40,229 nucleotides of DNA from Chromera velia (taxonomy: Eukaryota; Sar; Chromeraceae): assembly GCA_018398765.1 (NCBI GenBank), contig JAHBMJ010000311.1, positions 1-40,229 of the forward strand, read 5' to 3'. Numbering within the stretch: position 1 is the stretch's first letter; each line of letters starts with the position of its first letter. Positions 1-10,453 of the stretch are shown piece by piece. The notes under the pieces are model-generated. The model had not been told where the DNA came from and did no database searches. It was given only the letters and a program-made list of their open reading frames with translations. A program made the translations under genes and the position numbers.

Positions 1-1
1 G

Positions 2-520
2 ATGATCAACGTAGCCCGTGCTGCCCTCGAGGCTGCCCAGTCCACATCAATCAGAGATGTCAACCGTCACCGCCGACCCACTGAGGCATTTAAAGTGGAG
101 GATTATGTCTTGATCCACCGTTCGTGGTGGGCCACTTCTGCCCGACCCGATGTGCCTGTGTACGCACAAAAGTTGGACGCCCTCTGGTTTGGGCCGTTTG
201 AAGTCACGAAGTTTGACAAATCGAAAGACAACCTAGAAGTTGCTCTGCCCGCAGGGAGTCGAAAGCACCCTGAAGTGCACACTTCCCTGTGCAAACCCTA
301 CCATTCCGAAGGACGTCGGGGACGCCCGCCAGTCCGTCAGCCTGCCTGGGCAGAAGAAGAGTACGAAGTCGAAAAAGTCCTTGCCGTCCGAGGCAGGGGA
401 CGAGGGAAACAGTTCTTGGTTCAGTGGGTGGGTTACGAAGAAAGTGAAGCCACCTGGGAGCTAGCCTCCAATCTGAAGAACGCGCGACAGAAGGTGAACG
501 AATTCTTAAGCCAGCATTAG
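2..520 (+). CDS. Ty3/gypsy chromovirus polyprotein, C-terminal end (integrase tail and chromodomain)
   Basis: Open from the window edge, so the first Met is probably internal to a longer pol ORF; the stop is TAG at 518-520. Residues ~25-100 match the integrase C-terminal region of Ty3/gypsy elements (basic, with a [15 protein letters not shown]-like SH3 segment in which KL..W.GPF is characteristic). Residues ~118-168 form a chromodomain: [13 protein letters not shown], then [16 protein letters not shown] with the aromatic cage positions Y, W and W/E present. In this clade the chromodomain tethers the integration complex to modified histone H3. The frame shows no stop or frameshift, so this end may derive from a fairly young copy. 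Catalytic integrase, RT and protease would lie left of the window. Confidence 0.9.
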   Translation: MINVARAALEAAQSTSIRDVNRHRRPTEAFKVEDYVLIHRSWWATSARPDVPVYAQKLDALWFGPFEVTKFDKSKDNLEVALPAGSRKHPEVHTSLCKPYHSEGRRGRPPVRQPAWAEEEYEVEKVLAVRGRGRGKQFLVQWVGYEESEATWELASNLKNARQKVNEFLSQH

Positions 521-610
521 TCAGTTAAGTCCCAGGACCAGTTAACCGCAGAAAACAGACCCGTCAATGACTTTGCAAAGCACGTGGGGGCACACGCTCA
601 AGAGAGGGGG

Positions 611-917
611 GCACGTAGTATTATGAGGCGAGGCACGGGGCTGGCCAACCCCGGGCTGAGCCGAACTGGCGCGCCCTACCGCCGTTGGGACCCACACGGC
701 TCACAGCACACGTACGCAGGCTCATGGAGGCGCCGCCATGGCAGTCTGTATTGGAAGAGAAATAATATGCAGACGGGAGTAATTAACATACGACAAATAG
801 AATTAAATAGAAAAGCATGCATTTGTCCTATCAGACGTTGACTGTAAGAAAGCAAGCGCACTGTCAGTTCTTCCGTAAGTAGGATGAGTCAAGTCTCTGA
901 ACTAAGCTAGAACTAGC
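611..917 (+). mobile_element. Putative 3' LTR of the chromovirus
   Basis: Downstream of the pol stop there is a short non-coding stretch, then a purine tract (AGAGAGGGGGG, about 600-610) that fits a polypurine tract. The DNA after it up to about 917 is non-coding, and at 918 the sequence changes abruptly to a truncated gag-like ORF on the other strand. That is what an LTR inserted into another element would look like. I do not see clean TG...CA ends and have no second LTR in the window to compare, so both borders are approximate. Confidence 0.35.
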
Positions 918-1508
918 TTAGGAGGTGGGGAACCAAGCTTCCCTACGGACAGTAGCCATGTCCACCTTCTTTCCATGCCCAGACCTGCGGGAACGATGGC
1001 GGCGTCGGCGTCTGGAGTGACTTGAGACAGAACTGCCTGAGTCGGAGGAAGAAGACGAGGGATCCAAAGGAGACGGCGACTTCTCAGTTGAATGTGCTGG
1101 CCCCTCTGCAGGCATAAAAGGCGCACAATCCGAGAATGCAGGAGGTTGCAAGAGTCTGGGAGGCGGTGACAAGCCTCCTCGCACCATTGAAGTGTATGCG
1201 GGGAGTCCTCCTGAAGAGGGAGCAGGGAGATCACCCAAGGGAGGACGAATTGGGAGGAACACCTCCGAGATGACTCCAGCCTGAACAAAATCTCCTACTC
1301 CAAACTGGTTGGGCAGGGGACGATCTTCATGCTCGGTATCAGTCTGTCCTACTACATGTGGGCGTCGAGCTCCACCCGCCTTTCCAGAAAGGTATCTCAA
1401 AAGAGAAAGGATCTCTGCCTGGCCCTCACGTAAGGCAACCACTTCTTGCTCAACCGAAGCAAGACGTGTCCCGTGAGCCATAGCGACCAGAAAAAAGAAG
1501 CAGTGCAC
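918..1508 (-). pseudogene. Gag-like ORF of a minus-strand LTR retrotransposon, truncated
   Basis: Read on the minus strand, the likely start is the Met at about 1481 (MAHGTRLASVEQEVVAL). It encodes a short helical heptad-rich N-terminus, a Pro-rich middle and a Ser-rich then Arg-rich end (SSSSSDSGSS, RRRRRHRSRRSGHGKK), typical of retrotransposon gag in composition. The ORF stops at 918, exactly where the chromovirus 3' end is inferred to finish, so it has probably been cut by that insertion. It lies just inside an LTR-like sequence (1534-1751) in the same orientation. I recognise no capsid or zinc-knuckle motif; gag is inferred from position and composition. Confidence 0.45.
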
Positions 1509-1533
1509 TCAAAACACAATCAAGTCTGACCAC

Positions 1534-1751
1534 TGATTGATAAAGATTCTGTTATACTTTCAGGTTCATAGGAGAGGCCGTCTGTCTTGGCTTTAGCCAG
1601 AGATATACGCTACGATGGATCGATCAGTTTCTGCATGCTTTGCTATGTATTGCTACATTACAACTTTGCATCTCTGTGCATCACGTCTCTCTATGCGCGC
1701 ACGGCCTACTGCCAACGGCCCCGGAAAGCGGCCCAGGGAGAAATCCCAACA
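1534..1751 (-). mobile_element. 5' LTR (minus orientation) of the gag-bearing LTR element
   Basis: Read on the minus strand this 218-bp block begins TGTTGGGATT and ends AATCA, the TG...CA borders of an LTR. It is followed after one base by TGGTCAGACTTGATTG (about 1517-1532), positioned like a tRNA primer-binding site, and then by the gag-like ORF. On its other side the gene-derived repeat resumes at 1752, matching the uninterrupted copy at 11505, so the LTR interrupts that repeat. An ORF spanning 1587-2186 is therefore a chimera of LTR and repeat and not a gene. The partner LTR is not in the window. Confidence 0.45.
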
Positions 1752-2468
1752 GGGGCTCTTTATGCAATAGAATATACGAAAGGGCGAATTATGAAATGGA
1801 CCCGTCCTTTCAAGAAAATCCAAGTATGGGGCGCATTCATAGGAAGGAAGGAGATGGAGAAGCTAGAAGAAGAGACCATGAGAGGTCTCGTTTTTACCTA
1901 TGGGTCCGAGTGGAAGACTCGGATGGTCGATGAGGACGGAACATGGCTCTATGGATTGCTTCTATTGTGGGCGTACGTATGTGGGCGCTGTTTTCGTTGT
2001 GGGGGGTATGTGAAAGAGTATGGTGGTGCAAGAAGTTGTTCGGTTGCTCTTTTCCCTTTGCCTCCCCGTAGAGGCGTTGGACGGACTTGCAATGCATGTA
2101 ACATCTGCCGAAGAGACCCTAGAAACGTTAGGTACCTGCAGGATGGTCAGTGCACTGCCCGTGCAGAAGCTCGTACGGAGACTTAATTTAGAAAATAAAA
2201 GACATTTGAATGTTTTTATACTTTTTGTGGGTCATTACTAACTTCTCTATTTAAAATAAAATTTATACCTGTGTGGCTGATTTCTATCTATTTTTTTAGA
2301 GATTTGTTGTTTTTTTCTCTATAGAAAGTCCCTACGATGTCTATTTATGATTGAGATTACCTATAGAAATGTAATAGTAAAATATATAGCAGTAATAGTG
2401 AAATGCTACTTTAAAATAAGAACATACTTAGACAGAAGAATCATATATGCTATCTATAAATCAATCAC
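1752..2468 (+). pseudogene. Dispersed gene-derived repeat, copy 1 (5'-truncated)
   Basis: This block is about 93% identical over its coding part to 11505-12263. The shared part holds a coding stretch (GALYAIEY..., IMKWTRPFKKI, MEKLEEETMRG, EWKTRMVDEDGTWLY), a likely intron (donor GTATGT at about 2007, acceptor CCGTAG just before 2072), a second coding stretch (EALDGLAMHVTSAEETLETL...) ending in TAA near 2186, and about 280 bp of AT-rich tail that ends in both copies at ATAAATCAATCA. I do not recognise the protein. It is 5'-truncated by the LTR at 1751. Identity extending into the non-coding tail and the intron argues for DNA-level duplication and against retroposition. Confidence 0.6.
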
Positions 2469-2518
2469 CCCCCTTTTACAAGAGAAAAGAAAATAAAATC
2501 AATTTTTTTACGTTTTTT

Positions 2519-3637
2519 TCACCCGATTTGTTCATTCCATCGATCACCCAGCCTTTTCCCTCCAGTTTGAACTACACGTTGCATTCGCATCACCCATTTT
2601 TGAGACAGTCTATCATGCCAACGAGCAGCAGTGCCAGAATTGTTGAATTCCTGCACAGCATCCCGAATCGCTTTTCGAAGAACAGGAATTGATGTGTATT
2701 GCTTTCCATTGCGATACACACGGTTGCTTATGTCCCCATTCACCTTTTCTGTAAGATTGAGGTCTGCAGAGTTTGGAGGGGTATCCAAAGTATTGACATG
2801 TTGTGAAATGATGGCATCTTGTACATCGTCTGTTCTGTGTACAGACCAGTTGTCATCATAAAGGAAATCAGCTTCACTCCTGGGGAACTCTGAATCAATT
2901 GTTCGTCCATATTCTTCTCCATCAACGGTCTTACCACATGGCCAAATAAAAGACGTAAGGGATTGAGCGGTAAGACAAAACCATACAAGCAAACTCCGCC
3001 CCCCATACCGCCGTTGCTCTCTTTCTGGCTTGTCAGTTAAACGCCATCCCCGTCCCTTGGTGGGTCCATCCAGGGTAAAAAACTTTTCATCTGCAAAAGC
3101 AACCTTCTTTCGATTGATAGGGTTCACTACAGACCGAGGCTTCTGGATTCTCACCAGAAGTTCTTTACATTTTGTCACCCGTTTTTCTTTTTGTTCTGGT
3201 GTCAACTCTCGCAGCTTTTTTTGGTCCCTCCGCTCTGTATGAAGGTTGTTCCGAATGCCTTTGACTCCTTTCCTTAGAAACCGAAAGAAGCTGGCACGTG
3301 AAACTGCGTTTCCAACTGTGGCCGCCTTCAATTCATCACCTCCTTTGTCTTCTGACCTAAGATTTGAACGAATTCTTCTTTGTATGCGTGATTCTGGATT
3401 CTCTGAAAGAAAAGGGCTGCGAAAACCTCTAAACTTCTTTGTATGTCCTGGTCCTTGACAAGCTTCATCAAGTGTAGCATAGCTACAGACTTTGGTAACT
3501 GTCTGCCGACAGACCTTGAAGGGGTCTTCATACCGTTCTCCACAAAACTTAATAACGTTTTTTACTGAACGTCCTTCTTTGCGCAAACTACGTATCAATG
3601 CTTTTTGATGTCGAAGCAAGTGCTGACCTGATACCAT
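2519..3637 (-). CDS. Tc1/mariner-family transposase (DD34E)
   Basis: An uninterrupted 372-residue ORF whose ATG has a good eukaryotic context (GAAGCCATGG). The N-terminal ~130 residues are basic and fit the helix-turn-helix DNA-binding part. The catalytic core shows D183 (in VAFADEKFF), D262 (in YDDNWSVH, the usual QDN.P.H motif) and E297 (in PPNSADLNLTEK, the SPDLNPIE motif). Exactly 34 residues separate D262 and E297, the Tc1 spacing. Length is normal for the family (about 340-370). Cut-and-paste transposition in the nucleus is the expected role. I could not find convincing terminal inverted repeats on either side, so the element may be immobile although the ORF looks intact. Confidence 0.85.
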   Translation of the reverse strand: MVSGQHLLRHQKALIRSLRKEGRSVKNVIKFCGERYEDPFKVCRQTVTKVCSYATLDEACQGPGHTKKFRGFRSPFLSENPESRIQRRIRSNLRSEDKGGDELKAATVGNAVSRASFFRFLRKGVKGIRNNLHTERRDQKKLRELTPEQKEKRVTKCKELLVRIQKPRSVVNPINRKKVAFADEKFFTLDGPTKGRGWRLTDKPEREQRRYGGRSLLVWFCLTAQSLTSFIWPCGKTVDGEEYGRTIDSEFPRSEADFLYDDNWSVHRTDDVQDAIISQHVNTLDTPPNSADLNLTEKVNGDISNRVYRNGKQYTSIPVLRKAIRDAVQEFNNSGTAARWHDRLSQKWVMRMQRVVQTGGKRLGDRWNEQIG

Positions 3638-4208
3638 GGCTTCAACCTGTGAAACAGCCAGATAAGTCTAAGAAAGATCATCTTTTTATGCAGGAACAAT
3701 GGGAGGGAGGGAGGGAGGCACATCAGAGGGGAGAGCAGAGGAAGACGACGATGAAGACGACGCCTGCGCCTCCGTGCTTGAAATCTCTTAGTGTTCCTCT
3801 TAAAGGTGTATCTGAGACTCAGTCGAGAAGCTTCTCGTAGTAGGTAATCTCACTTATAAAGCGATATTTTTGAGCTTGGATCGGATAGCCTGACTGTAGA
3901 TAAATGGCTGCCTGACCTGGCCATATGTGCATATGCGTGCATCATAGAACGTTGTACGTGTATGCAGTTATACAGATACCAATCTCTTGCCGCCGTCTCT
4001 CTCTGTTCTCTTCTTCTTCCCCACCAATCTCAAATAAAAAGTGGCAGAAAATCTATGACATTCAAAACGAAGACCAGATCTGAGATCATGATAATTTTCC
4101 GATGCGATTGGTGCTGTTTTCAGGCTAAAATGGCGATATTTTTTGTCTTTTCATTTCTGTTTGGCGTGTAGAAAAGCCTGAAGCAGGGGGGTGGCTATGC
4201 TGCCAGAT
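3638..4208. other. Non-coding flank between the Tc1 ORF and the copia element
   Basis: No ORF or known motif convinces me here. A short (GGGA)n tract lies at about 3700-3718. The last five bases, CAGAT (4204-4208), recur at 10436-10440 at the far end of the copia element and may be its target-site duplication. Confidence 0.4.
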
Positions 4209-4517
4209 AAAAAGAGCTAAACACTGCTTTTCTAGGGGCGCCTTTGCCTGTGAGCGCACACAGCACTTATAGGTGTTCGTTTTCAGAAGGTGTGTGAAGC
4301 AAGGCTACTTCACTTCCAACTATTAATCAAGTCTCTGTCTTATCTGACTCCATCATTCTGTATCGTCGAATTACTGTTTACATGCATTTACGTACATGCA
4401 CTTAATTCTGTATGCATTGATCTGCAAGATGCGTACATGCTCGGTCATGGCTCTCTGGAGGCGCGCTGTGTGGCGGGACCGGTTGGCCGGTGCCGGCCCG
4501 CTTGCACATTCTGCTCA
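4209..4517 (-). repeat. Copia LTR (3' LTR of the minus-strand element)
   Basis: 309 bp, the same length as its partner at 10129-10437 and about 95.5% identical by hand comparison, with no indels. The minus strand starts TGAGCAGAA directly after the polypurine tract. The other end (CTCTTTTT on the minus strand) lacks the usual CA. Open frames inside it occur in both LTRs and are chance ORFs. Confidence 0.9.
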
Positions 4518-4589
4518 CCTCCCTATCTTGCAAAGATCTATTTCTTTCTTCTGTCATCCTTGTTCTGTCATTTGTTCTTCTCTGCTTAT

Positions 4590-5479
4590 GAAAATTCCTT
4601 CCCAGGCCAACATGGCTTAGTCAGCGCGTTGGCCATCTGGACCTCTCTCTTGCACCAAGTCACTGACCCTCTGGTCCGTCCGAGTTCCTGTATGATGAAA
4701 TCAAACATCCCCTATAAGGTACCATCTGCTGCTATACCCGTCCTCAACTGTTCAAAGAATGGGTTACAATCAGTAAAGAATTGTACTTTCGGTTCCTGAC
4801 CCCACAGGTGGGTTGCGAGTGTCTTCAAACGGGGAAGATGCTTGATGACACTTTCGAAGCTAGTTGCTTCTGCTGCTGTGCTACTCCCATGTTTATGGTT
4901 GTGGCGTTTAGTGTGCCATGCTATGATGTTCTGCCATGGGTTGGCTTCCTGCATTGCTGTCTCTGGAGTCCATCCTTCTTTAACCAAGAATATTAGCCAA
5001 CCCAACCTTCCACTGTAGGTCGTTCGGGAGTAGGAGCTGTCACCTAGCACAGCTAGTATGACTCTCTTGAATCGTTTCAGTGCCTGCAGACAGATCGGTT
5101 CTTTTTTCTCCTTTAGCATTTGTAGGACCCTCACTGCTGCTCTGATAACTCTCCTACATGGTCGGGTGGAGTGGTAACTGAGCTCATCTGCCCAGACACG
5201 TCTGGAGGGTCGTGTGCGCACTATCCAATGCAACACACCATTGATACTCCACATGAGTGGCTCTAATCCCCCCTCCTTCTCCATTTCGGTTGCGGGTTCA
5301 AGTTCTGTGGCTTTCACTTCCCCCTTCTTTCTCTTTTCTCCGATCGTTCTCCAAAGGGCATCTGTGTTGACCCCCCTGCTATATGAGTTCTGAGACACCT
5401 CCACTGTCTCATTGAAGAAAGAGAAGTCCATGCCGGCATATTTGATGCTGGCATCAGAGGGAAGTTCGGAGAGGTGTCC
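4590..5479 (-). pseudogene. Copia RNase H region
   Basis: This continues the RT frame after an in-frame TAG (about 5478). Recognisable pieces are a degenerate match to the RNase H start (VLGDSSYSRTTYSGRLGW), the conserved SSTAAEATSFES motif (normally SST.AEY.A) and the family's terminal ALTKP near 4610. A further in-frame TAG lies at about 4712, before the last ~35 codons. RNase H would remove RNA from the RNA/DNA hybrid during reverse transcription. The stops show the copy is dead. Confidence 0.8.
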
Positions 5480-6834
5480 CTATTTAAACCTGCTTGTGAG
5501 GAATGCAATTTCTTCTGCGGTCTCTTTCCTACCCCTCCTTGTCCCGAATACATCATCAATCCAATTGATTTGGACACCCACAGTGGGCTCACTTGCCTCA
5601 CCTCTTTTGACTGCCACTCCCGTCTCTACTCGTTCGTATCCTGCCTCACCCTGGACTCCTGCAAGGCTTTTGTCAAAGATGTTGCCTGAGCAGGGCATCC
5701 CGTAGAGTCCCTTTTCCACCAATCGAAGCTCCCCCGGCTTGATTTCGAGGGCTGCTTTTCTAAGGGTCTCGTAGTCTCTGTCGTTCATGTCTTCGTATGG
5801 GTTTTTAGCTGGAATGTGCGGCAGCCAATCGGGAATGATGACTGCGGCTCTCTTCTTATTCTTGTCAGGGGCAGTGAAGAATGCTCCAGAGATGTCCCCC
5901 GCAAAACGAAAGAGACAGAAAGTTAAAGAAAAATGTAGAACATAAGAATTGCCCAGACAGAAGGTGTTCCCACATAAGTGTCAACCGCTCTTTTGTCTGT
6001 GAAACCCTTTCCAAAGCATCTTGCTTTTAGCTTTCTGTTCTCTAGCCTTGTCTGTCTCGGTTTGTTCTCTTTCATCCTTCCTTTCTTGCCCTTATACTTG
6101 CGAGGCTGCTGCGCCTCTCTGTCTCCCTGAGAACCGTCTGCCTATCATTTTGACTGCCGATCAATTCCTGCCTTCTCTTCCTTCTGCCTGTTCTCTTCCT
6201 TTTCTTTCTCTGCCTGCTTGGTTTCTTTCTCTTTCCAAAGGAGTCTCCAACCCATGCGCATAACAGAGTCCACTTCCTTTCTGTCGACCACCCTACCCAG
6301 CACCCCCTTACCTATAATGTTTTTCAGCCACTCGTCTCTGCATGCCTCATTGAAATCTCCCCTCTCGACCTCTTCCGGAAGTGTAGGGGTTTGCATGGAT
6401 CCCTGCTTGAAGTCATCAGGGACTGTGATAGGATGCTCGGGGTCCGGTCCTAGGTAGAAGCAGTCGTGGGGAGGAGCAAGAAAGAAGACGTTGTCTGCAG
6501 GAGGCTCATCTCCAAGGTCTGCCTCCGGAGGCCCCCCATCCTGTTCCTGTTTGTTGTTTCCACCCAACTGCCCTCCTGTCAGGGCATCGGATGCGAGGAA
6601 GTTCTCTCCGAAGAGAGAATCCTCATCATCACTGTGTTTCGGTTCGTGGTCTCTCCCATCAGGTGACTCGTCCCTTCCCTCTCTATCTCTATCTCCCTCT
6701 CCCTGAGCAGGTGCTTGATTGTTCATACACCTCCCCGCCTGCAATAGGAGAGGGGATGAAATCTGTGTTTCGATTGCAGAAGGAATACGACCCCCTACAA
6801 TCTCAAAATAACGTAGCACATCTGCTTTATGCAC
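5480..6834 (-). pseudogene. Copia reverse transcriptase (RVT_2), broken
   Basis: The N-terminal part (6834-6145) is an acidic, Pro-rich linker followed by the RT start (DFNEACRDEWLKNIIGKG). Between 6145 and 5790 the KAR.FGKGFTDKRAVDTYV segment and the GDISGAFFTA motif (first catalytic Asp) are readable but lie in different frames with a TAA between them. The 5788-5480 piece carries LYGMP (copia LYGLKQ) and the active-site box as WIDD in place of the usual YVDD. Because of the stops and shift this cannot make a working enzyme; the W for Y substitution may reflect decay or a lineage variant. Confidence 0.82.
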
Positions 6835-8215
6835 ATTCGAGGAGATGCCGGAAAAATTCTAGGTGCCATCTGGCTGCTTTGACAGTGAGGAGACGGAGAC
6901 GGTCCGTTTGAATGCCTTTCTAGTCATGGCCATGAGGACCAGCTGGTTGTTCCTTCCCTACACAAGGATGCCTGTGTAGCGTTCCTGTAAAGCTGGTGGC
7001 ACATCAGCCCCATGCTGCTCTGGGATTGCTGCCTGTCCATCGGCTTGCTGCACCCCCCCACCAGAGGCGTGACCATGCACCCCCTCATTGGATACATCTC
7101 CTTAGACAGGGAGGGCGGAAAGGAAATCATTCTGGAAGGACTCTTCAGAAGAAGGGCGAATGGCGTAGGGCTGCTGCTGTTGTGATTCGTTACTCTCGCG
7201 GACCTATTCAGGCCCCCCCCAACATGCCACAATACCCCTCTTCACTGGTTTGACATAGTGGGGATGCGTGTGAATGATGTCCCACACGTCACGGTGCGGT
7301 TGCTTTTGAGTCACGACAGTAAGGTTTTTGTTCTTCTCATAGAGCTACACAACCTCGCTGCCTGGAAGTTCGATTCCACTCTCTGTAGTTCGCAACACAC
7401 CCATATCTCTGCAGAGAAAATGGTAGGGAGGGTCAGAGCCGAAGGTTTTCTTCCATTGGGAGGTGCGAAGCACCTTGCTGTATGTCTTAGCTCTGGTGAT
7501 ACTGATCCCTCTGGCCATATGACCCCAGAGGGATTTGGGGCATGAACTAAACCAGTGCTTCCATTCAGCCCGGAAAGCACCAAGCTCTGCTCTTGCATGC
7601 CTGTTTTTCCCCTCCACAAAACCTAGAGCTCCTTTGATTCCGGACAGATGGTCCAAAAATCTCATTCCCCTTCGCTCTGCAAACGTTCCAAACTCCCCCC
7701 CTCGGAATTCAGGTGCATCGTCGCAACGGATGCATGCTGCTACTGTCTTTGGCCCTTCTTTTTGGAATTGTACTCCCCTAAACGACTCAACAAAGTCGAT
7801 ATGCTCTTTGAACCCCTCGATGGACTGGTTTCGTGACCTGAGGGGGTAGTCAAGGTTAAGTCCCTCCCACTCATCAATCACCCGCATGCAGCATTTGTGA
7901 GGCCCTGCCACCTCATCATCATTGGGAAACCAGTGATCAATCTGCATGATGTCGAAGAGCCCACCCGCATCCTCATATCGGGTGGGTACTGGAGCTAGGG
8001 TGGGGATGGTTGCGTTTTTGAGGGGACACAGTCAGCACTCTGTCTCAAGCCTCTTCCAGTCTTCACTCTTTGTCTGCATCCCCCTGCAGGCCAGTATGGG
8101 CTCTAGCTTGTCTCTGCTCACGTGCCCAAATCTCCTGTGTTCTGCCCTCAGTTCCTCGAACCCGATGGTGTGCAACCCCACAGCCCACACGCTCCCCTTG
8201 TCTCTCATTGCTGCT
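6835..8215 (-). pseudogene. Copia integrase with pre-integrase zinc domain, broken
   Basis: The pre-integrase finger begins with HRRFGH (about 8122-8139) and should finish with CxxC, but a TGA at 8032-8034 sits between its two Cys codons. The catalytic core from 7947 down is readable: D4 (QIDHW), D76 (IRCDDAPEF, normally RSDNGGEF) and E112 (FVEGKNRH, normally ERKNR), with 35 residues between D76 and E112 as in the family. The C-terminal part contains PPYHFL, then runs through TAG at about 7345 and several later stops in the same frame. Integrase would insert the cDNA into host chromatin. Confidence 0.85.
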
Positions 8216-8858
8216 GCTACTTCGTCAGTACGGGGAACAATAATGTCTGTGAATGGAAGGTTTGTTGTGCGTCAACGAGGATCTCCGCTAAGAACCCCCT
8301 GGCGTCCCTCACGACCATATATGATTCCTTCCCCTCTTTCCATAAAATCGTCTCCCCCTCAGCATCATCCTGTCTCATCAAATATGGCACTGGGTCGTGC
8401 GTCAGATAGACCATGACAAAAAGGACTTGCCAGCCTACCCTTCTGACTTTGCATTTCTGTGCGATGCATGCGAGACGGGAGATTCGGATCTTCTTTTCTG
8501 CCTTTTTGTGCGTAAGGCCAAAAGACATGTCAGACTGCCTACTCTAGACAACCATTCCCCCTAGCTCTCTCTCCCATCCTATAGGTGCCATGGTGTATGA
8601 GTCGATATGCATCCGATGGTGTGCAGCAGGTCTGTGTTGACTGACCGATACTGACTTGTCTGGGGGTCTCGCGTCATCTCCAGTGGAGTCTACCATGTAG
8701 GCGTGGTGCTCCTTCACGTCGACAAAGAATGGTTGGGGCGCACCATCCCTCATCCGGAATGTTGTGTGTGATGTCTGTCGAATTCCTCCCTCCGCACCCT
8801 GCCAATACCAGAGAGACAGAGAGAAGGGAGATGAGTGAGGAAGCACAAATATGCACAT
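8216..8858 (-). pseudogene. Copia protease region (weakly recognisable)
   Basis: The minus-strand frame from 8858 to 8217 lies between gag zinc knuckles and the pre-integrase domain, where the aspartic protease is expected. A possible active-site relic is AYMVDSTGDD near 8690-8710 (the family has DSGA). There is an in-frame TAG at about 8542, and the frame must shift near 8240 to join the pre-integrase reading. Assignment is mainly by position. Confidence 0.5.
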
Positions 8859-8984
8859 ATTATTTCGAAAACACTCAAGAAGGTGGCCTGCCTTCTGAGA
8901 ACCTTTTCCAGACTGGGAATGATGTCCCGCAAGTTTGCTGACCTCATATTGGTCAGGTGTGCACCCTTGACCATTCTTCTTATG

Positions 8985-10122
8985 TTAAGCGTAGTAGGCT
9001 GCTTTGCCATCGAATCGTCCGGGGCTACCACCTCGAGCAGCTTGCATCCCTCCACGTCCCCTCTGTGAATGGGGGCGTCCTCTACCTCTGGAGTTGGATG
9101 TGGATGCTTGGGGGGTGTTTGCACTGTCCCCCTTCTTCCTACACATACGTGGCCTGTGTCCGTATTTCCCACAGATCTCGCACGTGTGCGTCTTCCCCGG
9201 ACAATCATTCTTCTCAAGCCATTCTGGGTCATGCCCCCCTGCCCTGCCACACTTTGAGCAATCGTTTGGGTTTATTTCTTGGCCTCTCTCTTGCCCCCCA
9301 TGACCTCCTCCTCGACTTGCCCCTGAACTGCCTCTTCCCCGCCCTCTGCTTTTATTCTTCCCCCTCGGAGGGAACCCAGCGCCACCGATAAAGGCAACCT
9401 CCTGCTTGACGACTGCGACTTTCTTCATCTGAGTGATATTGTTGGTGGTGGCGGTCTGCCAGGCAGGCGGACCTCCTGCTGGTTCCGTGATAATGTTGGT
9501 TTGTGTCTTACCTGTGAGCTTTTTTGCCTCCGCAATCAATTTCCGTAGTCGGACAGATCGTTTTCATCCCAAGCTGTCCCCAACATCCTCTGGTTATAGG
9601 CAGGGAAACAGGCAAACATAACTTCCCCTCTCAGGGAATCAGGAACGTCCTTCTCTCCCTTTAAGTCCTTCATCTCCTTCTCCAGTACCTCGAAAAAGTC
9701 GACAAGAAGTTGAAACGATACGAAATCTCGGCCGTTATCCGCAAGTATATGCCATTCACGCGTATTCTTTTTAGATTTGGCCTTCGCAGTTTCTTTAAGA
9801 AGCTGTTTGATTTTGTCTAAAAGGGCGTCCCTATACTTGACCCAATCTATCTTAAGGGTGCTAGCATTGCGGAACGTCGTGTTATGGGAATCATTCTTTT
9901 GATCAAAAAGATGTTGGATGGACTTTCCAACAATTGGATGCTTATGAGTTGCCAAGTAAATTTTGCTTGCCTGCCATTGTACAATATTCTTATCAGAGGC
10001 ACCGAAAAGCTTTTCTACCCCTTCTGTTTTCGATACACACTGATCCCACCAGGGCTTGAAGACCTGGTCATTCTGTAGAACCGGAAACGGCGATCCCGAC
10101 TCACTCCTTCTCTTGCTGGGTT
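8985..10122 (-). pseudogene. Copia gag with two zinc knuckles, frameshifted
   Basis: The frame is open from next to the primer-binding site (about 10122) down to 9536, then continues in another frame from about 9545 to 8985; one base appears to be missing at the switch, since the second frame resumes naturally as RKLIAEAKKL. The C-terminal half has an RGRGRG-rich stretch, a degenerate Cys/His cluster (CSKCGRAGGH...C) and a perfect CX2CX4HX4C knuckle (CEICGKYGHRPRMC), then RGRGRPHSQRGRGG. It would package the element's RNA. I see no ATG for the N-terminus, so the start is unclear. Confidence 0.8.
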
Positions 10123-10128
10123 GTTACC

Positions 10129-10437
10129 AAAAAGAGCTAGACACTGCTTATCCACGGGCGCCTTTGCCCGTGAGCGCACACAGCACTTATAGGTATTCGT
10201 TTTCAGAAGGTGTGTGAAGCAAGGCTACTTCACTTCCAACCATTAATCAAGTCTCTGTCTTATCTGACTCCATCATTCTGTATCGTCGAATTACTGTTTA
10301 TATGCAGTTACGTACATACAATTAATTCTGTATGCATTGATCTGCAAGATGCGTACGTGCTCGGTCATAGCTCTCTGGAGGCGCGCTGTGTGGCGGGACC
10401 GGTTGGCCGGTGCCGGCCCGCTTGCACGTTCTGCTCA
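10129..10437 (-). repeat. Copia LTR (5' LTR of the minus-strand element)
   Basis: Partner of 4209-4517, same length. The gag side is 10129; the outer border is TCTGCTCA at about 10437. The promoter for the element would lie in this LTR, reading leftwards. Confidence 0.9.
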
Positions 10438-10453
10438 GATGATGGCTCGTCCT

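Larger units (their letters stand above)
4209..10437 (-). mobile_element. Full-length but decayed Ty1/copia LTR retrotransposon
   Basis: Two direct 309-bp LTRs (4209-4517 and 10129-10437) bracket minus-strand gag, protease region, integrase, reverse transcriptase and RNase H in copia order (integrase before RT). Next to the right-hand LTR the minus strand reads TGGTAACAACCC, a possible primer-binding site; just inside the left-hand LTR it reads GATAGGGAGG, a good polypurine tract. CAGAT occurs at 4204-4208 and 10436-10440, the second overlapping the last two LTR bases, so a 5-bp target duplication is possible but the border is ambiguous. Pol carries several in-frame stops and at least three frameshifts, so the copy cannot move on its own. 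By my hand count the LTRs differ at 14 of 309 positions (about 4.5%). Confidence 0.92.

Noticed and set aside
1587-2186. 199-codon plus-strand ORF as a gene
   Set aside because: It runs from an LTR into the gene-derived repeat across the insertion point at 1751/1752, so it is a chimera.
4290-4799. 169-codon plus-strand ORF starting MCEARLLHF
   Set aside because: It starts in the copia LTR, recurs in the other LTR and continues antisense to pol.
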